From Janthinobacterium sp. J1-1 (GTDB lineage Bacteria; Pseudomonadota; Gammaproteobacteria; Burkholderiales; Burkholderiaceae_D), in contig NZ_CP132339.1 of NCBI RefSeq assembly GCF_030944405.1, positions 3,410,001 through 3,474,000 on the forward strand: a stretch of 64,000 bases of DNA, written 5' to 3'. Under the pieces are notes generated by a model, which saw only the letters and a program-made list of their open reading frames with translations, had not been told where the DNA came from and did not search any database. Shown here one piece after another: positions 1-8,418 of the stretch. Both the position numbers and the translations under genes were made by a program. Each line of letters begins with the position of its first letter. Position 1 is the stretch's first letter.

Positions 1-382
1 GGTGGGCCTGGGCATGTTTTTCATCTTGCTGACAGGAACCTTCTTCGTACTGTCGGTGCGCCGCACCCTGGACGCCCACCGCTGGCTGCTGAAAGTGGCC
101 GTGTTCGCCATCCCGCTGCCATGGGTGGCGGCTGAAGCGGGCTGGATCGTGGCCGAGCTGGGCCGCCAGCCCTGGGTCATCGAAGGCGTGCTGCCGACCG
201 CCGTGGCGGTGTCGAACCTGGGCGTGACGACCTTGCTGATCACCATCGCCGGCTTTGCCGCCATCTATACGGTGCTGCTGGTAATCGAAATGAAGCTGAT
301 GCTGAAAACCATCCGCAAGGGACCGGACGAGCATGCGCCCGTCGCGCTGTCTGCCGCCCCCGCCACCGTACAACCTGCCTGA
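1..382 (+). CDS. cydA: Cytochrome bd ubiquinol oxidase subunit I, C-terminal part
   Basis: This is the last 126 codons of a gene that begins before the window. Subunit I carries the quinol site and the three haems of the bd-type terminal oxidase, which reduces oxygen to water in the inner membrane under low oxygen. The fragment contains the family's conserved GRQPW motif (about residue 54 of the fragment), two hydrophobic membrane helices and a polar cytoplasmic tail. cydB starts 12 bases after the stop, and cydX follows, so the order is the usual cydABX operon. The identification rests on the GRQPW motif and the following cydB. Confidence 0.93.
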   Translation, partial: VGLGMFFILLTGTFFVLSVRRTLDAHRWLLKVAVFAIPLPWVAAEAGWIVAELGRQPWVIEGVLPTAVAVSNLGVTTLLITIAGFAAIYTVLLVIEMKLMLKTIRKGPDEHAPVALSAAPATVQPA

Positions 383-393
383 GGAGTCGCATC

Positions 394-1548
394 GTGATTT
401 TGCATGAACTGATTTCGTATGAAACCCTGCGCCTGATCTGGTGGCTGCTGATCGGCGTGCTGCTGATCGGCTTTGCCGTCACCGACGGCTTTGACCTAGG
501 CACCGGCATCTTGCTGCCGTTTGCCGGCAAGACCGACCTGGAACGGCGCATCATCATCAACAGCATCGGTCCCGTCTGGGAAGGCAACCAGGTGTGGCTG
601 ATCCTGGGCGGCGGCGCCATCTTTGCCGCCTGGCCGCAGCTGTATGCGGTCTCGTTCTCGGGCTTTTACCTGGCCATGTTCGTGATCCTGGTGGCGCTGA
701 TCCTGCGCCCGGTGGCCTTCAAATTCCGCAGCAAGCGCGAAGACGCCCGCTGGCGCGCGCGCTGGGATATCGCGCTGTTTATCGGCGGCTTCGTGCCGGC
801 CCTGATCTTTGGCGTGGCGATGGGCAATGTGCTGCAGGGCGTGCCGTTCCGCTTTTCGGACGACATGCATATCTTTTACGAAGGCAGCTTCTTTGGCCTC
901 TTGAACCCGTTTGCACTGCTGGCCGGCCTGGTGTCGGTGGCGATGCTGGTGATGCACGGCGCCACCTGGCTGCAGGTGAAAACCGAAGGTCCAGTCGCCG
1001 AACGGGCGCGCGCCTATGGCAGCGTGGCGGCGATCGCCACCGTGGTGCTGTACGCGGCTGCCGGCGTGGCGCTGTGGGCCATGGTCGATGGCTACCGCAT
1101 CACCAGCGCGGTCAGCGTGGCCGGTCCGTCGAACCCGATGTTCAAGACGGCCGAAGTGGCGGCCGGCGCCTGGTTCGCCAACTATGCGGCCCATCCGTGG
1201 ACCTGGGCCGCGCCCGTGCTGGGCCTGGCCTCGCCGCTGCTGGCGCTTGCCATGCTGCGCCTGCGCCGCGCCGTGCCGGCCCTGCTGGCCAGCGCGCTGG
1301 GGATTGCCGCCATCATCCTCAGCGTGGGCGCGTCGATGTTTCCATTGATCCTGCCGTCGTCGCTGGACCCGCGCGCCAGCCTGACGGTCTGGGATTCCTC
1401 GTCCAGCCACATGACCCTGTTCATCATGCTGGTGGCCACCACCATCTTTATTCCCCTGATCGTGGCCTACACCAGCTGGGTTTATAAAGTGTTGTGGGGC
1501 AAGGTCGATGGCCAGGCCATCGAAGACGGCTCCGGCCACGCTTACTAA
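394..1548 (+). CDS. cydB: Cytochrome bd ubiquinol oxidase subunit II
   Basis: This 384-residue multi-pass membrane protein pairs with CydA to form the bd quinol oxidase. Its length is close to the roughly 380 residues usual for CydB. The N-terminal region has the family signature of a first helix followed by a TDGFDLG-type segment (about residues 28-36) and the GPVWEGNQVWL segment (about residues 55-66). It starts at GTG, 12 bases after the cydA stop, with a GAGG-like ribosome site at 381-384. No ATG in frame fits better. The C-terminal SWVYKVLWGKV tail is typical of the family. Confidence 0.96.
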   Translation: MILHELISYETLRLIWWLLIGVLLIGFAVTDGFDLGTGILLPFAGKTDLERRIIINSIGPVWEGNQVWLILGGGAIFAAWPQLYAVSFSGFYLAMFVILVALILRPVAFKFRSKREDARWRARWDIALFIGGFVPALIFGVAMGNVLQGVPFRFSDDMHIFYEGSFFGLLNPFALLAGLVSVAMLVMHGATWLQVKTEGPVAERARAYGSVAAIATVVLYAAAGVALWAMVDGYRITSAVSVAGPSNPMFKTAEVAAGAWFANYAAHPWTWAAPVLGLASPLLALAMLRLRRAVPALLASALGIAAIILSVGASMFPLILPSSLDPRASLTVWDSSSSHMTLFIMLVATTIFIPLIVAYTSWVYKVLWGKVDGQAIEDGSGHAY

Positions 1549-1571
1549 TCATTTACTGTAAAGGAATCATC

Positions 1572-1685
1572 ATGTGGTATTTCGCCTGGATACTGGGCCT
1601 TCCGCTGGCGGCGATGTTCGCCGTGCTCAACGCAATGTGGTATGAAATGGTCGATGGCGATACGACGCCTGAAAAATATCGCTGA
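1572..1685 (+). CDS. cydX: Cytochrome bd small subunit CydX
   Basis: This 37-residue single-helix membrane protein lies 23 bases after cydB. CydX/YbgT stabilises the haem-bearing CydAB complex. The sequence starts MWYFAWILG and has the invariant features of the family: an N-terminal WYF-W segment, a short hydrophobic helix, and a WYE or WLE motif near residues 23-25. AAAGGAA at 1559-1565 is a good ribosome site. It is too short for many gene finders. Its position and sequence make the call firm. Confidence 0.92.
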   Translation: MWYFAWILGLPLAAMFAVLNAMWYEMVDGDTTPEKYR

Positions 1686-1705
1686 CACTGCAAACAGTGC
1701 CGTCG

Positions 1706-1918
1706 CTATAACAGGATAAATTCGCCCCGGATGCGCAGTTTCATGCCGCGCGGTGCGTCGGCCCCGGCCGCTACCGCCCAGGCCGTCACCCATTGCGCGC
1801 AGCGCAGCCGCGCCTGCGGATTGTCATGCAGGCGCAGCCGTTCGAATGCCTGGTCCATGCGCATGGCCAGGTAGAGGGACTGTTCCATTGCATCGGCTTG
1901 TCTGCTGAAGTGGCGCAT
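1706..1918 (-). CDS. Hypothetical protein, 70 aa
   Basis: This short open frame runs convergent to cydX. The start at 1918 was chosen because AAAGGAA lies about six bases upstream on the minus strand. An in-frame ATG five codons earlier would place that ribosome site inside the gene. The protein (MRHFSRQADAMEQSLYLAMRM...) is basic and mostly helical, with no signal peptide or membrane helix. I do not recognise a family. The good ribosome site supports it as a real gene, but its function is unknown. Confidence 0.5.
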   Translation of the reverse strand: MRHFSRQADAMEQSLYLAMRMDQAFERLRLHDNPQARLRCAQWVTAWAVAAGADAPRGMKLRIRGEFILL

Positions 1919-2049
1919 GGTGCTTCCTTTCATGACTGAACGGCTGCGGTGGGGAGTTTTCTGTTTCCTCCTCTATATACGCCGCCGCGGCCGCTTTGGA
2001 TGCAGCGCAGTGCTACACTGCGCACCATTCTTTTGATTGGACCCGCATC

Positions 2050-2775
2050 ATGACCACCACGCTTTCTTCCTTGCCCTACCGCGCCACTGCCGGCGAGGCC
2101 TGCAACTGGCTGCAAACGCAGACCGGCACGCCCTGGACCCTGGCGCGGCTGCTGGAAGAGGGGGGCTTGCCGTATGTGTGGATCGCGCATTCCGATGAAT
2201 GGGCCGAGCTGTTCCACGATGGCGTGACACGCTATGCGGCACCGGTGGTGTTTATCGACGACAAGCGGCACCTGGCCGCCGGCGGCAGCGATGTATGGCT
2301 GCGTTTTACGCGCGATTCCGGCAACCTGGCGATTGCCCTGAAGGAGCCAGGCTTGCGCGCGTCCCTGGACGGCCTGCATTTCCAGGAACGCGACCTGCTG
2401 AAGCTGGTGAAGGAGTTGCTGGACCCCACGCCGGCCGAGCCTGAAAAGCCGCCGGTGATGGAAAGCCAGATCCTGAAAGGGCTGGAGCGCAACGAGATCC
2501 TGCAAGCGTTTGCCGGCGTGGGTGGCGGCAAGCTCAACCTGGAACAGGGCATGCTGAAAGGCGAGGGCGTGTTTGGCGACGATGGCGCGCGCGTGCGCAA
2601 GAATTCGCGCGGCGGCAAGAACAATTATCTATGGAATCCCGTCACCCTGGCCTTCGGCCTGCACGATGTGCACCGCGTGCCGATGCCGCATCTGAAAAAA
2701 GCGTTTGCCACCCAGCCGCTGTTGCGCCCCTGGAAAGCGGCCTGGCTGGAGTCGCTGGCCTTGCTGGGCGAGTAA
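2050..2775 (+). CDS. Hypothetical protein, 241 aa
   Basis: I do not recognise this protein. It is soluble, with no signal peptide or membrane helix. The N-terminal part (about residues 1-115) mixes strands and helices around the segments TPWTLARLLEEGGLPYVWI and RYAAPVVFIDD. A proline-rich linker (about residues 123-132) is followed by a C-terminal part (about residues 133-241) containing a basic, glycine-rich segment RKNSRGGKNNYLW. The start is uncertain: an open frame extends 18 codons upstream, but ATG at 2050 is the better N-terminus (MTTTLSSLPYRA). The stop abuts the convergent ogt gene exactly. A phage or accessory origin is possible but not shown. Confidence 0.6.
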   Translation: MTTTLSSLPYRATAGEACNWLQTQTGTPWTLARLLEEGGLPYVWIAHSDEWAELFHDGVTRYAAPVVFIDDKRHLAAGGSDVWLRFTRDSGNLAIALKEPGLRASLDGLHFQERDLLKLVKELLDPTPAEPEKPPVMESQILKGLERNEILQAFAGVGGGKLNLEQGMLKGEGVFGDDGARVRKNSRGGKNNYLWNPVTLAFGLHDVHRVPMPHLKKAFATQPLLRPWKAAWLESLALLGE

Positions 2776-3342
2776 TCAGAAAAGGGTGCCCTGCGCCAGG
2801 TCGACCTGTCTGGCGCGCCGCGTGGCCAGCCCGGTTTTTTGCGCCTCTTGCTCGCTGGACAGGCCGATGCCTTCCAGCGCCAGCAGGGTTTGCTTGGCCT
2901 CCAGGCCACCCGCAAAGCCCGTCAGCGCGCCGGTGGCGCCGATCACCCGGTGGCAGGGCGCGATAATCGACACGGGATTCCTGCCATTGGCCGCACCCAC
3001 CGCGCGCACGGCGGCCGGCCGGCCGATCTGGCGCGCGATCTCGCCATAGCTGCGCGTTTGGCCGAACGGGATCGTCAGCAGCGCCTGCCATACCTGCTTC
3101 TGGAAATCCGTGCCCAAAAAATCCAGCGGCACGTCAAACTGCTGGCGCGTGCCGGCAAAATACTCGCGCAATTGCTGCTGCGTTTGCAGCAGCACCGGAT
3201 GCGCGCCGTCTTCGCGCAACTCGCCCAGGCGAACCCGGGTCGGCTTGTCGTCCTGCCACAAAATGGCCGCCAGCGCATCGCCGCGCGCCACCAGGGTCAG
3301 TTCGCCCACCGGTGAGGGCATAATCTTGTAGACACAGTGCAT
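2776..3342 (-). CDS. ogt: Methylated-DNA--[protein]-cysteine S-methyltransferase
   Basis: This suicide DNA repair protein transfers alkyl groups from O6-alkylguanine to its own cysteine. The active-site motif PCHRV is present with Cys at about residue 130, preceded by the GRNPVSIIAPCHR helix-turn and followed by a glycine-rich GFAGGLEAKQTLL segment typical of Ogt/MGMT. The length (188 aa) fits an Ogt-type, single-domain enzyme rather than the larger Ada. The start at 3342 is chosen over an ATG two codons upstream because AAGGA lies six bases before it. It has no obvious operon partner and is convergent with the upstream hypothetical gene. Confidence 0.93.
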   Translation of the reverse strand: MHCVYKIMPSPVGELTLVARGDALAAILWQDDKPTRVRLGELREDGAHPVLLQTQQQLREYFAGTRQQFDVPLDFLGTDFQKQVWQALLTIPFGQTRSYGEIARQIGRPAAVRAVGAANGRNPVSIIAPCHRVIGATGALTGFAGGLEAKQTLLALEGIGLSSEQEAQKTGLATRRARQVDLAQGTLF

Positions 3343-3421
3343 GGCCATTCCTTGTCAGCGACGATGGTGTCCAGTTTATCAGGAATAAAACCGGTGTAGC
3401 ATGGCGGCAAGGAGGATGTCG

Positions 3422-4174
3422 ATGGAAGCGATTGCAACTTACGAAACAATCCGCGCGCGGGCCATGCGGCTGGTGCAGGAACGTTATCCGGGCGCCGTGG
3501 CGGCGATCATCGGTGGCTCGTTCGCCACCGGCCGGCAGACGGCCACGTCCGATATTGACTTGCTATTGCTGTTCGACCATGTGGAAGCCGCCTGGCGCAG
3601 CACCATTGTGTACGAGGGGCAGACCGTCGAATTGTTTGCCCATGACCTGGGGACGTTCCGGTATTTTTGCGAGCAGATCGACGCGCCTGGCGGCAAGGTG
3701 CCGCTGGCGATGATGGTGATGGAAGGTGAAAATATTCTGGCCGCCAGCGCGCACCATGCCGGATTGCTGGCGCTGGCGCAAGCGAGCCATGCGGCCGGGC
3801 CGCCACCGCTCGATGCAGGGAACTTGCGGCAGCGCCGCTATGCGATTACCAACGCGCTGGAAGACCTGGTCGACAGTCGCCATCCCGGCGAAGCGATGGC
3901 GGTGGCCTGCGGCCTGTACGGCATGCTGGCCGACCTGCATCTGCGCGCGGCCGGCCAGTGGAGCGGCGGCGGCAAGCATCTGTTTCGCCGCCTGCAGGCT
4001 TACGATGCAGCCATCGCCGCGCAACTCGACAGTGCCCAGAGGTTATTGGCCAGCGACTTGCCGGCCGGCCAGCAAGCCTATGCGCAGGTAACTGGCGCGA
4101 TACTGGCGCCGGCCGGCGGCCCTTTGCTGGAAGGCTATGATCTTCCGGCGCCGGCGCACTGGCGCAGCAGTTAG
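3422..4174 (+). CDS. Nucleotidyltransferase-domain protein
   Basis: This 250-residue protein has the classic DNA polymerase beta-type nucleotidyltransferase signature near the N-terminus: GGSFATGRQTATSDIDLLLLF (about residues 31-51), giving the GS motif and the metal-binding D-x-D. The C-terminal half is helical, as in kanamycin-type and MNT-type nucleotidyltransferases, and could bind substrate. It may transfer a nucleotide to a small molecule or to a protein; the sequence does not say which. The start at 3422 follows AAGGAGG at 3409-3415 with a six-base gap, better than the upstream in-frame ATGs. The 3' end overlaps the convergent TonB receptor gene by four bases. No HEPN-type partner lies next to it. 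Confidence 0.78.
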   Translation: MEAIATYETIRARAMRLVQERYPGAVAAIIGGSFATGRQTATSDIDLLLLFDHVEAAWRSTIVYEGQTVELFAHDLGTFRYFCEQIDAPGGKVPLAMMVMEGENILAASAHHAGLLALAQASHAAGPPPLDAGNLRQRRYAITNALEDLVDSRHPGEAMAVACGLYGMLADLHLRAAGQWSGGGKHLFRRLQAYDAAIAAQLDSAQRLLASDLPAGQQAYAQVTGAILAPAGGPLLEGYDLPAPAHWRSS

Positions 4175-6408
4175 AACGTGGTGCGCAAGCTCAGGTTGAC
4201 ATTGTGCGGTTCGCCCCAGAACACGCTGTCATAAAAGCCCACGTTGCGGTAGTACTTTTTATCGAGCAGGTTGCTGACGTTCAGCTGCACCGTCGTCTTG
4301 GGCGTCACCGTATAGCTGGCCATCAGGTTGTACAGCGCATAGCCCGCTTGCGGAATGCGCGCCGTATAGTCGCGTGCCGGTGGCCGGCCGTACCAGGTTT
4401 CGCTGTAGGTGGCGCTTTGCGCGGTGGCGCTGCCGCCCACTTTCAGGCCTTGCCAGCGTCCTTCGAAGCGCCAGGCCGTCGACAAGCGCAGCAAATGGCG
4501 CGGCTGGTTCGGCACGGCGCGCTTGCCGTCGGCTTCCTCGGCCTTCAGGAAGGTATAGCCGCCGCTCGCTTCCCAGCCCGGCGCCAGCTGGCCCGAGAGA
4601 TCGAATTCGATGCCCCTGGCGCTGATGCCCTCGCCATTGGCCACGTAGGCCGAACCGCCGCCCGGCAGCACAAAACCTTGCGGCACGGTGGTGTCGAGTT
4701 CGGCCAGGTTCTTCTTTTTCACTTTGAACACGGCCGCCGACGCGTTCAGCTTGCCGTCGAAAAATTCGCCTTTCACGCCCGCTTCGAGGTTGTCGCCCGT
4801 TTCCGGATCGAGGAAATGGTTGTTGCGGTCGCGGTTCGATTGCGGCGTGAACAGCTGGGTGTAGCTGGCATAGGCCGAGTATTGCGGGCTGATGTCGAAC
4901 ACCACCCCCACATATGGCGTGATTTCATTGCGCGTTTCGGAAAAATCGCTGCTGCCGGTGTAGACGCCGCTGGTGTTCCAGGCCCGCGTTTCGGTACGGT
5001 AGTTGCTGGTGCGCGCGCCGGCGATCACGTGCAGGGAATCGGCCAGGCTCAGGCGCGTGGCCACGTAGCCGCCGGCCAGGCGCGTCACGTCGCGCGTGTA
5101 GGAGCCGTCCGGCGTGAAGACCGGTTTGGGGATATTGCCGGTCCATGTGCGGTAATCGGGCACGGCGGCCGGGTACAGTATCGTCGCCTCGCCGCCCAGC
5201 GACTTCGAATTCGTATTGCCGCCATTCCAGCCAACGATGGCGGTGTGTCTGCGGCCCAGCAAGGAGAACGGGCCGCTGGCATACAGGTCATAATTGTCGG
5301 CCGTGCTCTTGCCTTCGCCCCAGGCGCCCGTCCACAGGCGCATGCCGGTGCCCGTTTGCGGATTCGGATAGCCGGCGCCGGCATAGGCCACCGTGGTGTT
5401 GTTGCTGCTTTCCGTGCGCGCATAGCCCAGGTGCAGCTTCCAGTTGCCGGGCAGATGCTGGTCCAGCGCGGCGAACAGCGTGTGCTGGTCGTTGGCCCAG
5501 GTGCTCCAGGGCGTGGTCAGGCTGGTGTTGCGCGGCAGGTTGGCCAGGCTGCCGTCCGCATTCCAGTAGGGCACGGCGCCCCAGGTGGCGCCGGTCGGCG
5601 TATTGTCCTGGAAGTCGATACCGGCCGTCAGCAGGGTGCCGGGGCGCAAGTCCGCTTCCAGCACGGCCATGCCGACCGTCTTGCGTTCGTGGTACATATC
5701 GAAATAGGAATCGCGCTCCTGCCAGGCGGCTGTGGCGCGGCCGCGCACGCTGCCATCCTGGCTGAACGGCGTGGAAATATCGGCTTCCACGCGGTGGTTG
5801 TCCCAGCGGCCCAGGCTGGCGCCGGCGCTGGCCTGGAAGGTTTTGGTGGGGCGCTTGCGTATCATGTTGATGGTGGCCGACGGGTCGCCCGTGCCGCCCA
5901 TCAGGCCGTTGGCGCCGCGCACCACTTCCACCCTGTCATACAGCACCGTATCTTGCAGCGGCGAATTCGAACCGCGCGGCATGCCGTCGACCTGGATATT
6001 GTTGATGCTGAAACCGCGCGCATAAAAACTCGTGCGTTCGCTGTCCTGCTGGCCCACCTGGATGCCGGTGGTCAAGCCCAGCGCCTGGTCCAGGCGCACG
6101 GCGCCCAAGTCGTCGAGCAGCTCGCGCGTGATGATGCTGACCGACTGCGGCGTTTCGCGCAGCGACAATTCCATGCGCGTGGCGCTGCGCGCTGCGCCGC
6201 TGGTGTAGGACTGCGTGCCTTCGGTGGCTTGGGCCGCCTGGCCGGTGATGGTGATCGCTGGCAAGGTCGGGTCGGCCTCAAGCGTGGCCTCGGCCTCGGC
6301 CGCGTGCAGCGGCAGGCAGGCGCCGGCGGCCAGGCTCAGCAGGGTAAGGCGCAGCAGCCGGGGCAGCGGGCGCAGGGCGGGGCGGGGGGTACGGGCGTGT
6401 AAAGACAT
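4171..6408 (-). CDS. TonB-dependent siderophore receptor, FhuE/hydroxamate-like
   Basis: This 745-residue outer-membrane receptor imports ferric siderophores with energy from TonB-ExbBD. After a signal peptide ending near LPLHAAEAEA, it has a TonB-box-like stretch (LPAITITG), the plug domain (RETPQSVSIITRELLDD, then DGMPRGSN and YDRVEVVRGANGLMGG) and a 22-strand barrel ending in an aromatic residue (LSLRTTF). The YRNVGFYDSVFWGEPHN segment near the C-terminus resembles FhuE-type coprogen/hydroxamate receptors. The N-terminus lacks the extra signalling domain, so it probably does not drive a sigma factor. The start at 6408 is preceded by CAGGA with a proper gap. A strong Fur box lies about 120 bases upstream. 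The exact siderophore is inferred only. Confidence 0.93.
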   Translation of the reverse strand: MSLHARTPRPALRPLPRLLRLTLLSLAAGACLPLHAAEAEATLEADPTLPAITITGQAAQATEGTQSYTSGAARSATRMELSLRETPQSVSIITRELLDDLGAVRLDQALGLTTGIQVGQQDSERTSFYARGFSINNIQVDGMPRGSNSPLQDTVLYDRVEVVRGANGLMGGTGDPSATINMIRKRPTKTFQASAGASLGRWDNHRVEADISTPFSQDGSVRGRATAAWQERDSYFDMYHERKTVGMAVLEADLRPGTLLTAGIDFQDNTPTGATWGAVPYWNADGSLANLPRNTSLTTPWSTWANDQHTLFAALDQHLPGNWKLHLGYARTESSNNTTVAYAGAGYPNPQTGTGMRLWTGAWGEGKSTADNYDLYASGPFSLLGRRHTAIVGWNGGNTNSKSLGGEATILYPAAVPDYRTWTGNIPKPVFTPDGSYTRDVTRLAGGYVATRLSLADSLHVIAGARTSNYRTETRAWNTSGVYTGSSDFSETRNEITPYVGVVFDISPQYSAYASYTQLFTPQSNRDRNNHFLDPETGDNLEAGVKGEFFDGKLNASAAVFKVKKKNLAELDTTVPQGFVLPGGGSAYVANGEGISARGIEFDLSGQLAPGWEASGGYTFLKAEEADGKRAVPNQPRHLLRLSTAWRFEGRWQGLKVGGSATAQSATYSETWYGRPPARDYTARIPQAGYALYNLMASYTVTPKTTVQLNVSNLLDKKYYRNVGFYDSVFWGEPHNVNLSLRTTF

Positions 6409-6530
6409 GATCATCCTGGATATTTTAGTTGTGGGTGTCCTATCGCTTCTGGCGCGAGGCGCAGTGGCTGGTGGGATGGCGTGTTGCCGGCCCGGTCTGG
6501 CTTGGATATCGAGACGGTGATGCACATTGC

Positions 6531-6549
6531 GTGAATGAGAATCATTATC
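6531..6549 (-). promoter_or_regulatory. Fur box upstream of the FhuE-like receptor
   Basis: This site matches the 19-bp Fur consensus (GATAATGATAATCATTATC) at 16 of 19 positions, with the core TGAGAATCATTATC. It lies 123 bases before the receptor start in an otherwise AT-rich stretch. The rest of the 287-base gap 6409-6695 contains no gene I can support. Iron-dependent repression of the receptor is the natural reading. Confidence 0.85.
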
Positions 6550-6695
6550 AATATAAGTCTTATTGATTAAATGAGCAAGTATTTGCACCGCAACGGTGCA
6601 TGCGGTGTTGCAAATCAGTCCATGGCCACCCATGCACATGACGCAAACGGTTCTGCGATAATGCAGACAGGATATTTGCCAGATGAAGGAATTGC

Positions 6696-7589
6696 ATGCG
6701 TAGAAGAATCGGGATCGGGATCGGGATTGCCTGTGCCGGATGGCTGTGCGCCATGTCCCCTGGCCATGCGCAGGAAGCGCAGACGCCGCCGGCCGTGACG
6801 GTGCAGGAACAGCCGCCGCTGCCGCAGCAGCAGGAATTGCCGGCCACCCCCGCACCCGCCGCCCCGCCGGCGCAAGACGCCGCCCCGGCCGTACCCGCAC
6901 CGGAACCCGTGGCGGCGGAATTGCTGGAGGTGACGCCGCAGTCCGTGACCGTGACGGCCAGCAATATGGCGGCGGCGCCGCGCGTGCGCTTCACGGCCTA
7001 TCGCGACAGCTATCTGACGGCAAAAAAAGTGTGGCAGGTATCGCGCGGCAACGTGGTGATGGCCTTGCGGCTGATCCCGGCCAAGCTCAGCGCCACTATC
7101 GACGATGTGCGCGTGGCCCTGCAGGGCGATGGCGCGCCGGTGGCGATCAAGGTGGGCGAGGGCGGTGTCTTTATCGTGCCGATCAATGACGAGATCGCCG
7201 CCCAGGGCGGCAGTTTCCTGGTCAACAAGGGCAAGGGGGAATTGACGGCCAATATGGTGATCCAGCCCTCGGTGCCGCGCGACGCCTGGACGGTGGCGCG
7301 GGTGGCGCACGTCCTGCACGACGCCAGGCTGGCCGTGCACGCGATCACGCCATGGTACAAGCGCCTGTTTGCCAGCGAAGTGCAGTCGCTGGCCTTTTGC
7401 GCACCCGAGCGGGGCAGCGCCCTGCAACTGATGCAGGACCAGCAGCTGATCGCCACCCTGCCGATGAACGATGCCGCCGTCAACGACATCAACCAGCCTG
7501 TGTATTGCAAGATGTTCGATGGCGAAGACAAATATCCGGGCCATTACCGCCTGGTCATGCCCGAGCAGGCGACCGTGCTGATACTGTAA
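6696..7589 (+). CDS. Exported hypothetical protein with Pro/Ala-rich linker
   Basis: This 297-residue protein has a cleavable signal peptide (basic RRR, hydrophobic core, cut near GHAQEA at residues 24-28). A proline, alanine and glutamine-rich linker follows to about residue 75. The remainder (about 80-297) is a mixed alpha/beta periplasmic domain with two cysteines (in SLAFCAP and PVYCKMF) that could form a disulfide. The ribosome site AAGGAA at 6686-6691 supports the start. The signal peptide coding region carries three copies of the hexamer ATCGGG (6708-6725). I do not recognise the family. It is divergent from the Fur-regulated receptor, whose box lies about 150 bases away. Confidence 0.72.
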   Translation: MRRRIGIGIGIACAGWLCAMSPGHAQEAQTPPAVTVQEQPPLPQQQELPATPAPAAPPAQDAAPAVPAPEPVAAELLEVTPQSVTVTASNMAAAPRVRFTAYRDSYLTAKKVWQVSRGNVVMALRLIPAKLSATIDDVRVALQGDGAPVAIKVGEGGVFIVPINDEIAAQGGSFLVNKGKGELTANMVIQPSVPRDAWTVARVAHVLHDARLAVHAITPWYKRLFASEVQSLAFCAPERGSALQLMQDQQLIATLPMNDAAVNDINQPVYCKMFDGEDKYPGHYRLVMPEQATVLIL

Positions 7590-7593
7590 GGTG

Positions 7594-7992
7594 TCAGTTA
7601 GGCTGGCGCTGCACTAATTCCAGCGCCGCGGCCAGCGCCAGGTCCATCGTGGCCTGGTGAAACAGCAGCCATTGCGGCAGCAGGGTCAGCGCATGGCGGC
7701 CCTGTTCCACGTCGCCCTCGTCGACGGCGGCCCAGGCGTGGTGCAGGCCGCTGAGCACGCGCGCATGCTGCTCGCGGTGGTTGGCCAGCGATGGAAAGCC
7801 GATTGCCTCCATCAGGTCTTCTTCCTCGCGGAAGTCGCGTTCCACGGCCGCGATCAGCTCGCGAAAGCCCACGCTGAATTGCGGGTCGGCCAACTGCGCC
7901 AGCCGCGCCAGTTCGTCAAACAGCGCTTCGTGCGCCTCGTCGATGGCGGGAACGCCCAGCGCCATGTCCTGTTTCCATTGAGATGTCAACAT
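7594..7992 (-). CDS. Hemerythrin-like (bacteriohemerythrin) protein
   Basis: This 132-residue four-helix protein is of the bacteriohemerythrin family, which binds oxygen or iron at a di-iron site. Visible ligands are H21 (helix 1), E57 in the FREEEDLM motif, H72 and H76 in HREQH, and H112 with D117 in LPQWLLFHQATMD. The second histidine of the canonical HFxxEE motif is replaced by D53, so the site may be altered. The start at 7992 has CAGGAG six bases upstream, which excludes a longer frame beginning at 8079. It is convergent with the exported hypothetical gene. Confidence 0.88.
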   Translation of the reverse strand: MLTSQWKQDMALGVPAIDEAHEALFDELARLAQLADPQFSVGFRELIAAVERDFREEEDLMEAIGFPSLANHREQHARVLSGLHHAWAAVDEGDVEQGRHALTLLPQWLLFHQATMDLALAAALELVQRQPN

Positions 7993-8120
7993 GCCAGCTC
8001 CTGTGTCAGCCCACGGTCGGGCTGACCGGGCTGTTCCAGTGTGGGCGTGCTGAACGTGGAAATCCATGACCTGGATCAAAAGTTCGATGGGATCAAACGC
8101 AGACGATGGCCATCACGGCG

Positions 8121-8273
8121 TCATCGCTGTGGCCATTTCGACCACATGGCATGGGCATCGACATTCGGCGTCTGCAACACTTGCGCCAGCGAGGGACTGG
8201 ACCGGTGCAGCATCACCGGCACCAGCATCAGGGACGAGAGGGCAAGGCAGGCCAGCACTTTGAGCGTCAACAT
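8121..8273 (-). CDS. Small membrane or exported protein, 50 aa
   Basis: A short open frame begins MLTLKVLACLALSSLMLVP, a signal-anchor or signal-peptide-like stretch, followed by a short polar tail ending in SKWPQR. GGGAG lies six bases before the start. There is no recognisable family. The region has no competing gene, and a good ribosome site plus the signal-like N-terminus make a small exported peptide plausible. A second overlapping minus-strand frame (8113-8391) lacks these features. Confidence 0.4.
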   Translation of the reverse strand: MLTLKVLACLALSSLMLVPVMLHRSSPSLAQVLQTPNVDAHAMWSKWPQR

Positions 8274-8363
8274 GATCATCTCCCGGCAGGCCGGCGGCGG
8301 CGCGGGGATGCGGCGCCAGCCGGTTTGCGATGACATCATGCTTGCAGTTTAGGTCAGATGGCG

Positions 8364-8378
8364 ATAAGTTCAACTTAT
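8364..8378. repeat. 15-bp palindrome ATAAGTT-C-AACTTAT
   Basis: This is a perfect 7-bp inverted repeat with a one-base centre in the 145-base gap between two small minus-strand genes. It sits about 90 bases before the small exported protein start and 40 bases after the stop of the next gene upstream. It could be an operator. No U-run follows, so it is not a terminator. Confidence 0.4.
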
Positions 8379-8418
8379 TGCTGTGATGCACTGCACCAAG
8401 CCGTGGCCTGCCTTGCAG

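Noticed and set aside
1687..1700. CACTG-CAAA-CAGTG hairpin after cydX as a terminator
   Set aside because: The stem is only five or six pairs and no T-run follows.
4204..6402. A 732-codon open frame on the plus strand
   Set aside because: It lies opposite the TonB-dependent receptor, is rich in Arg, Ala and Gly, and shows no recognisable domain.
8113..8391. A second minus-strand frame over the small exported protein
   Set aside because: It lacks a ribosome site and a signal-like N-terminus; the 8121-8273 frame is better.
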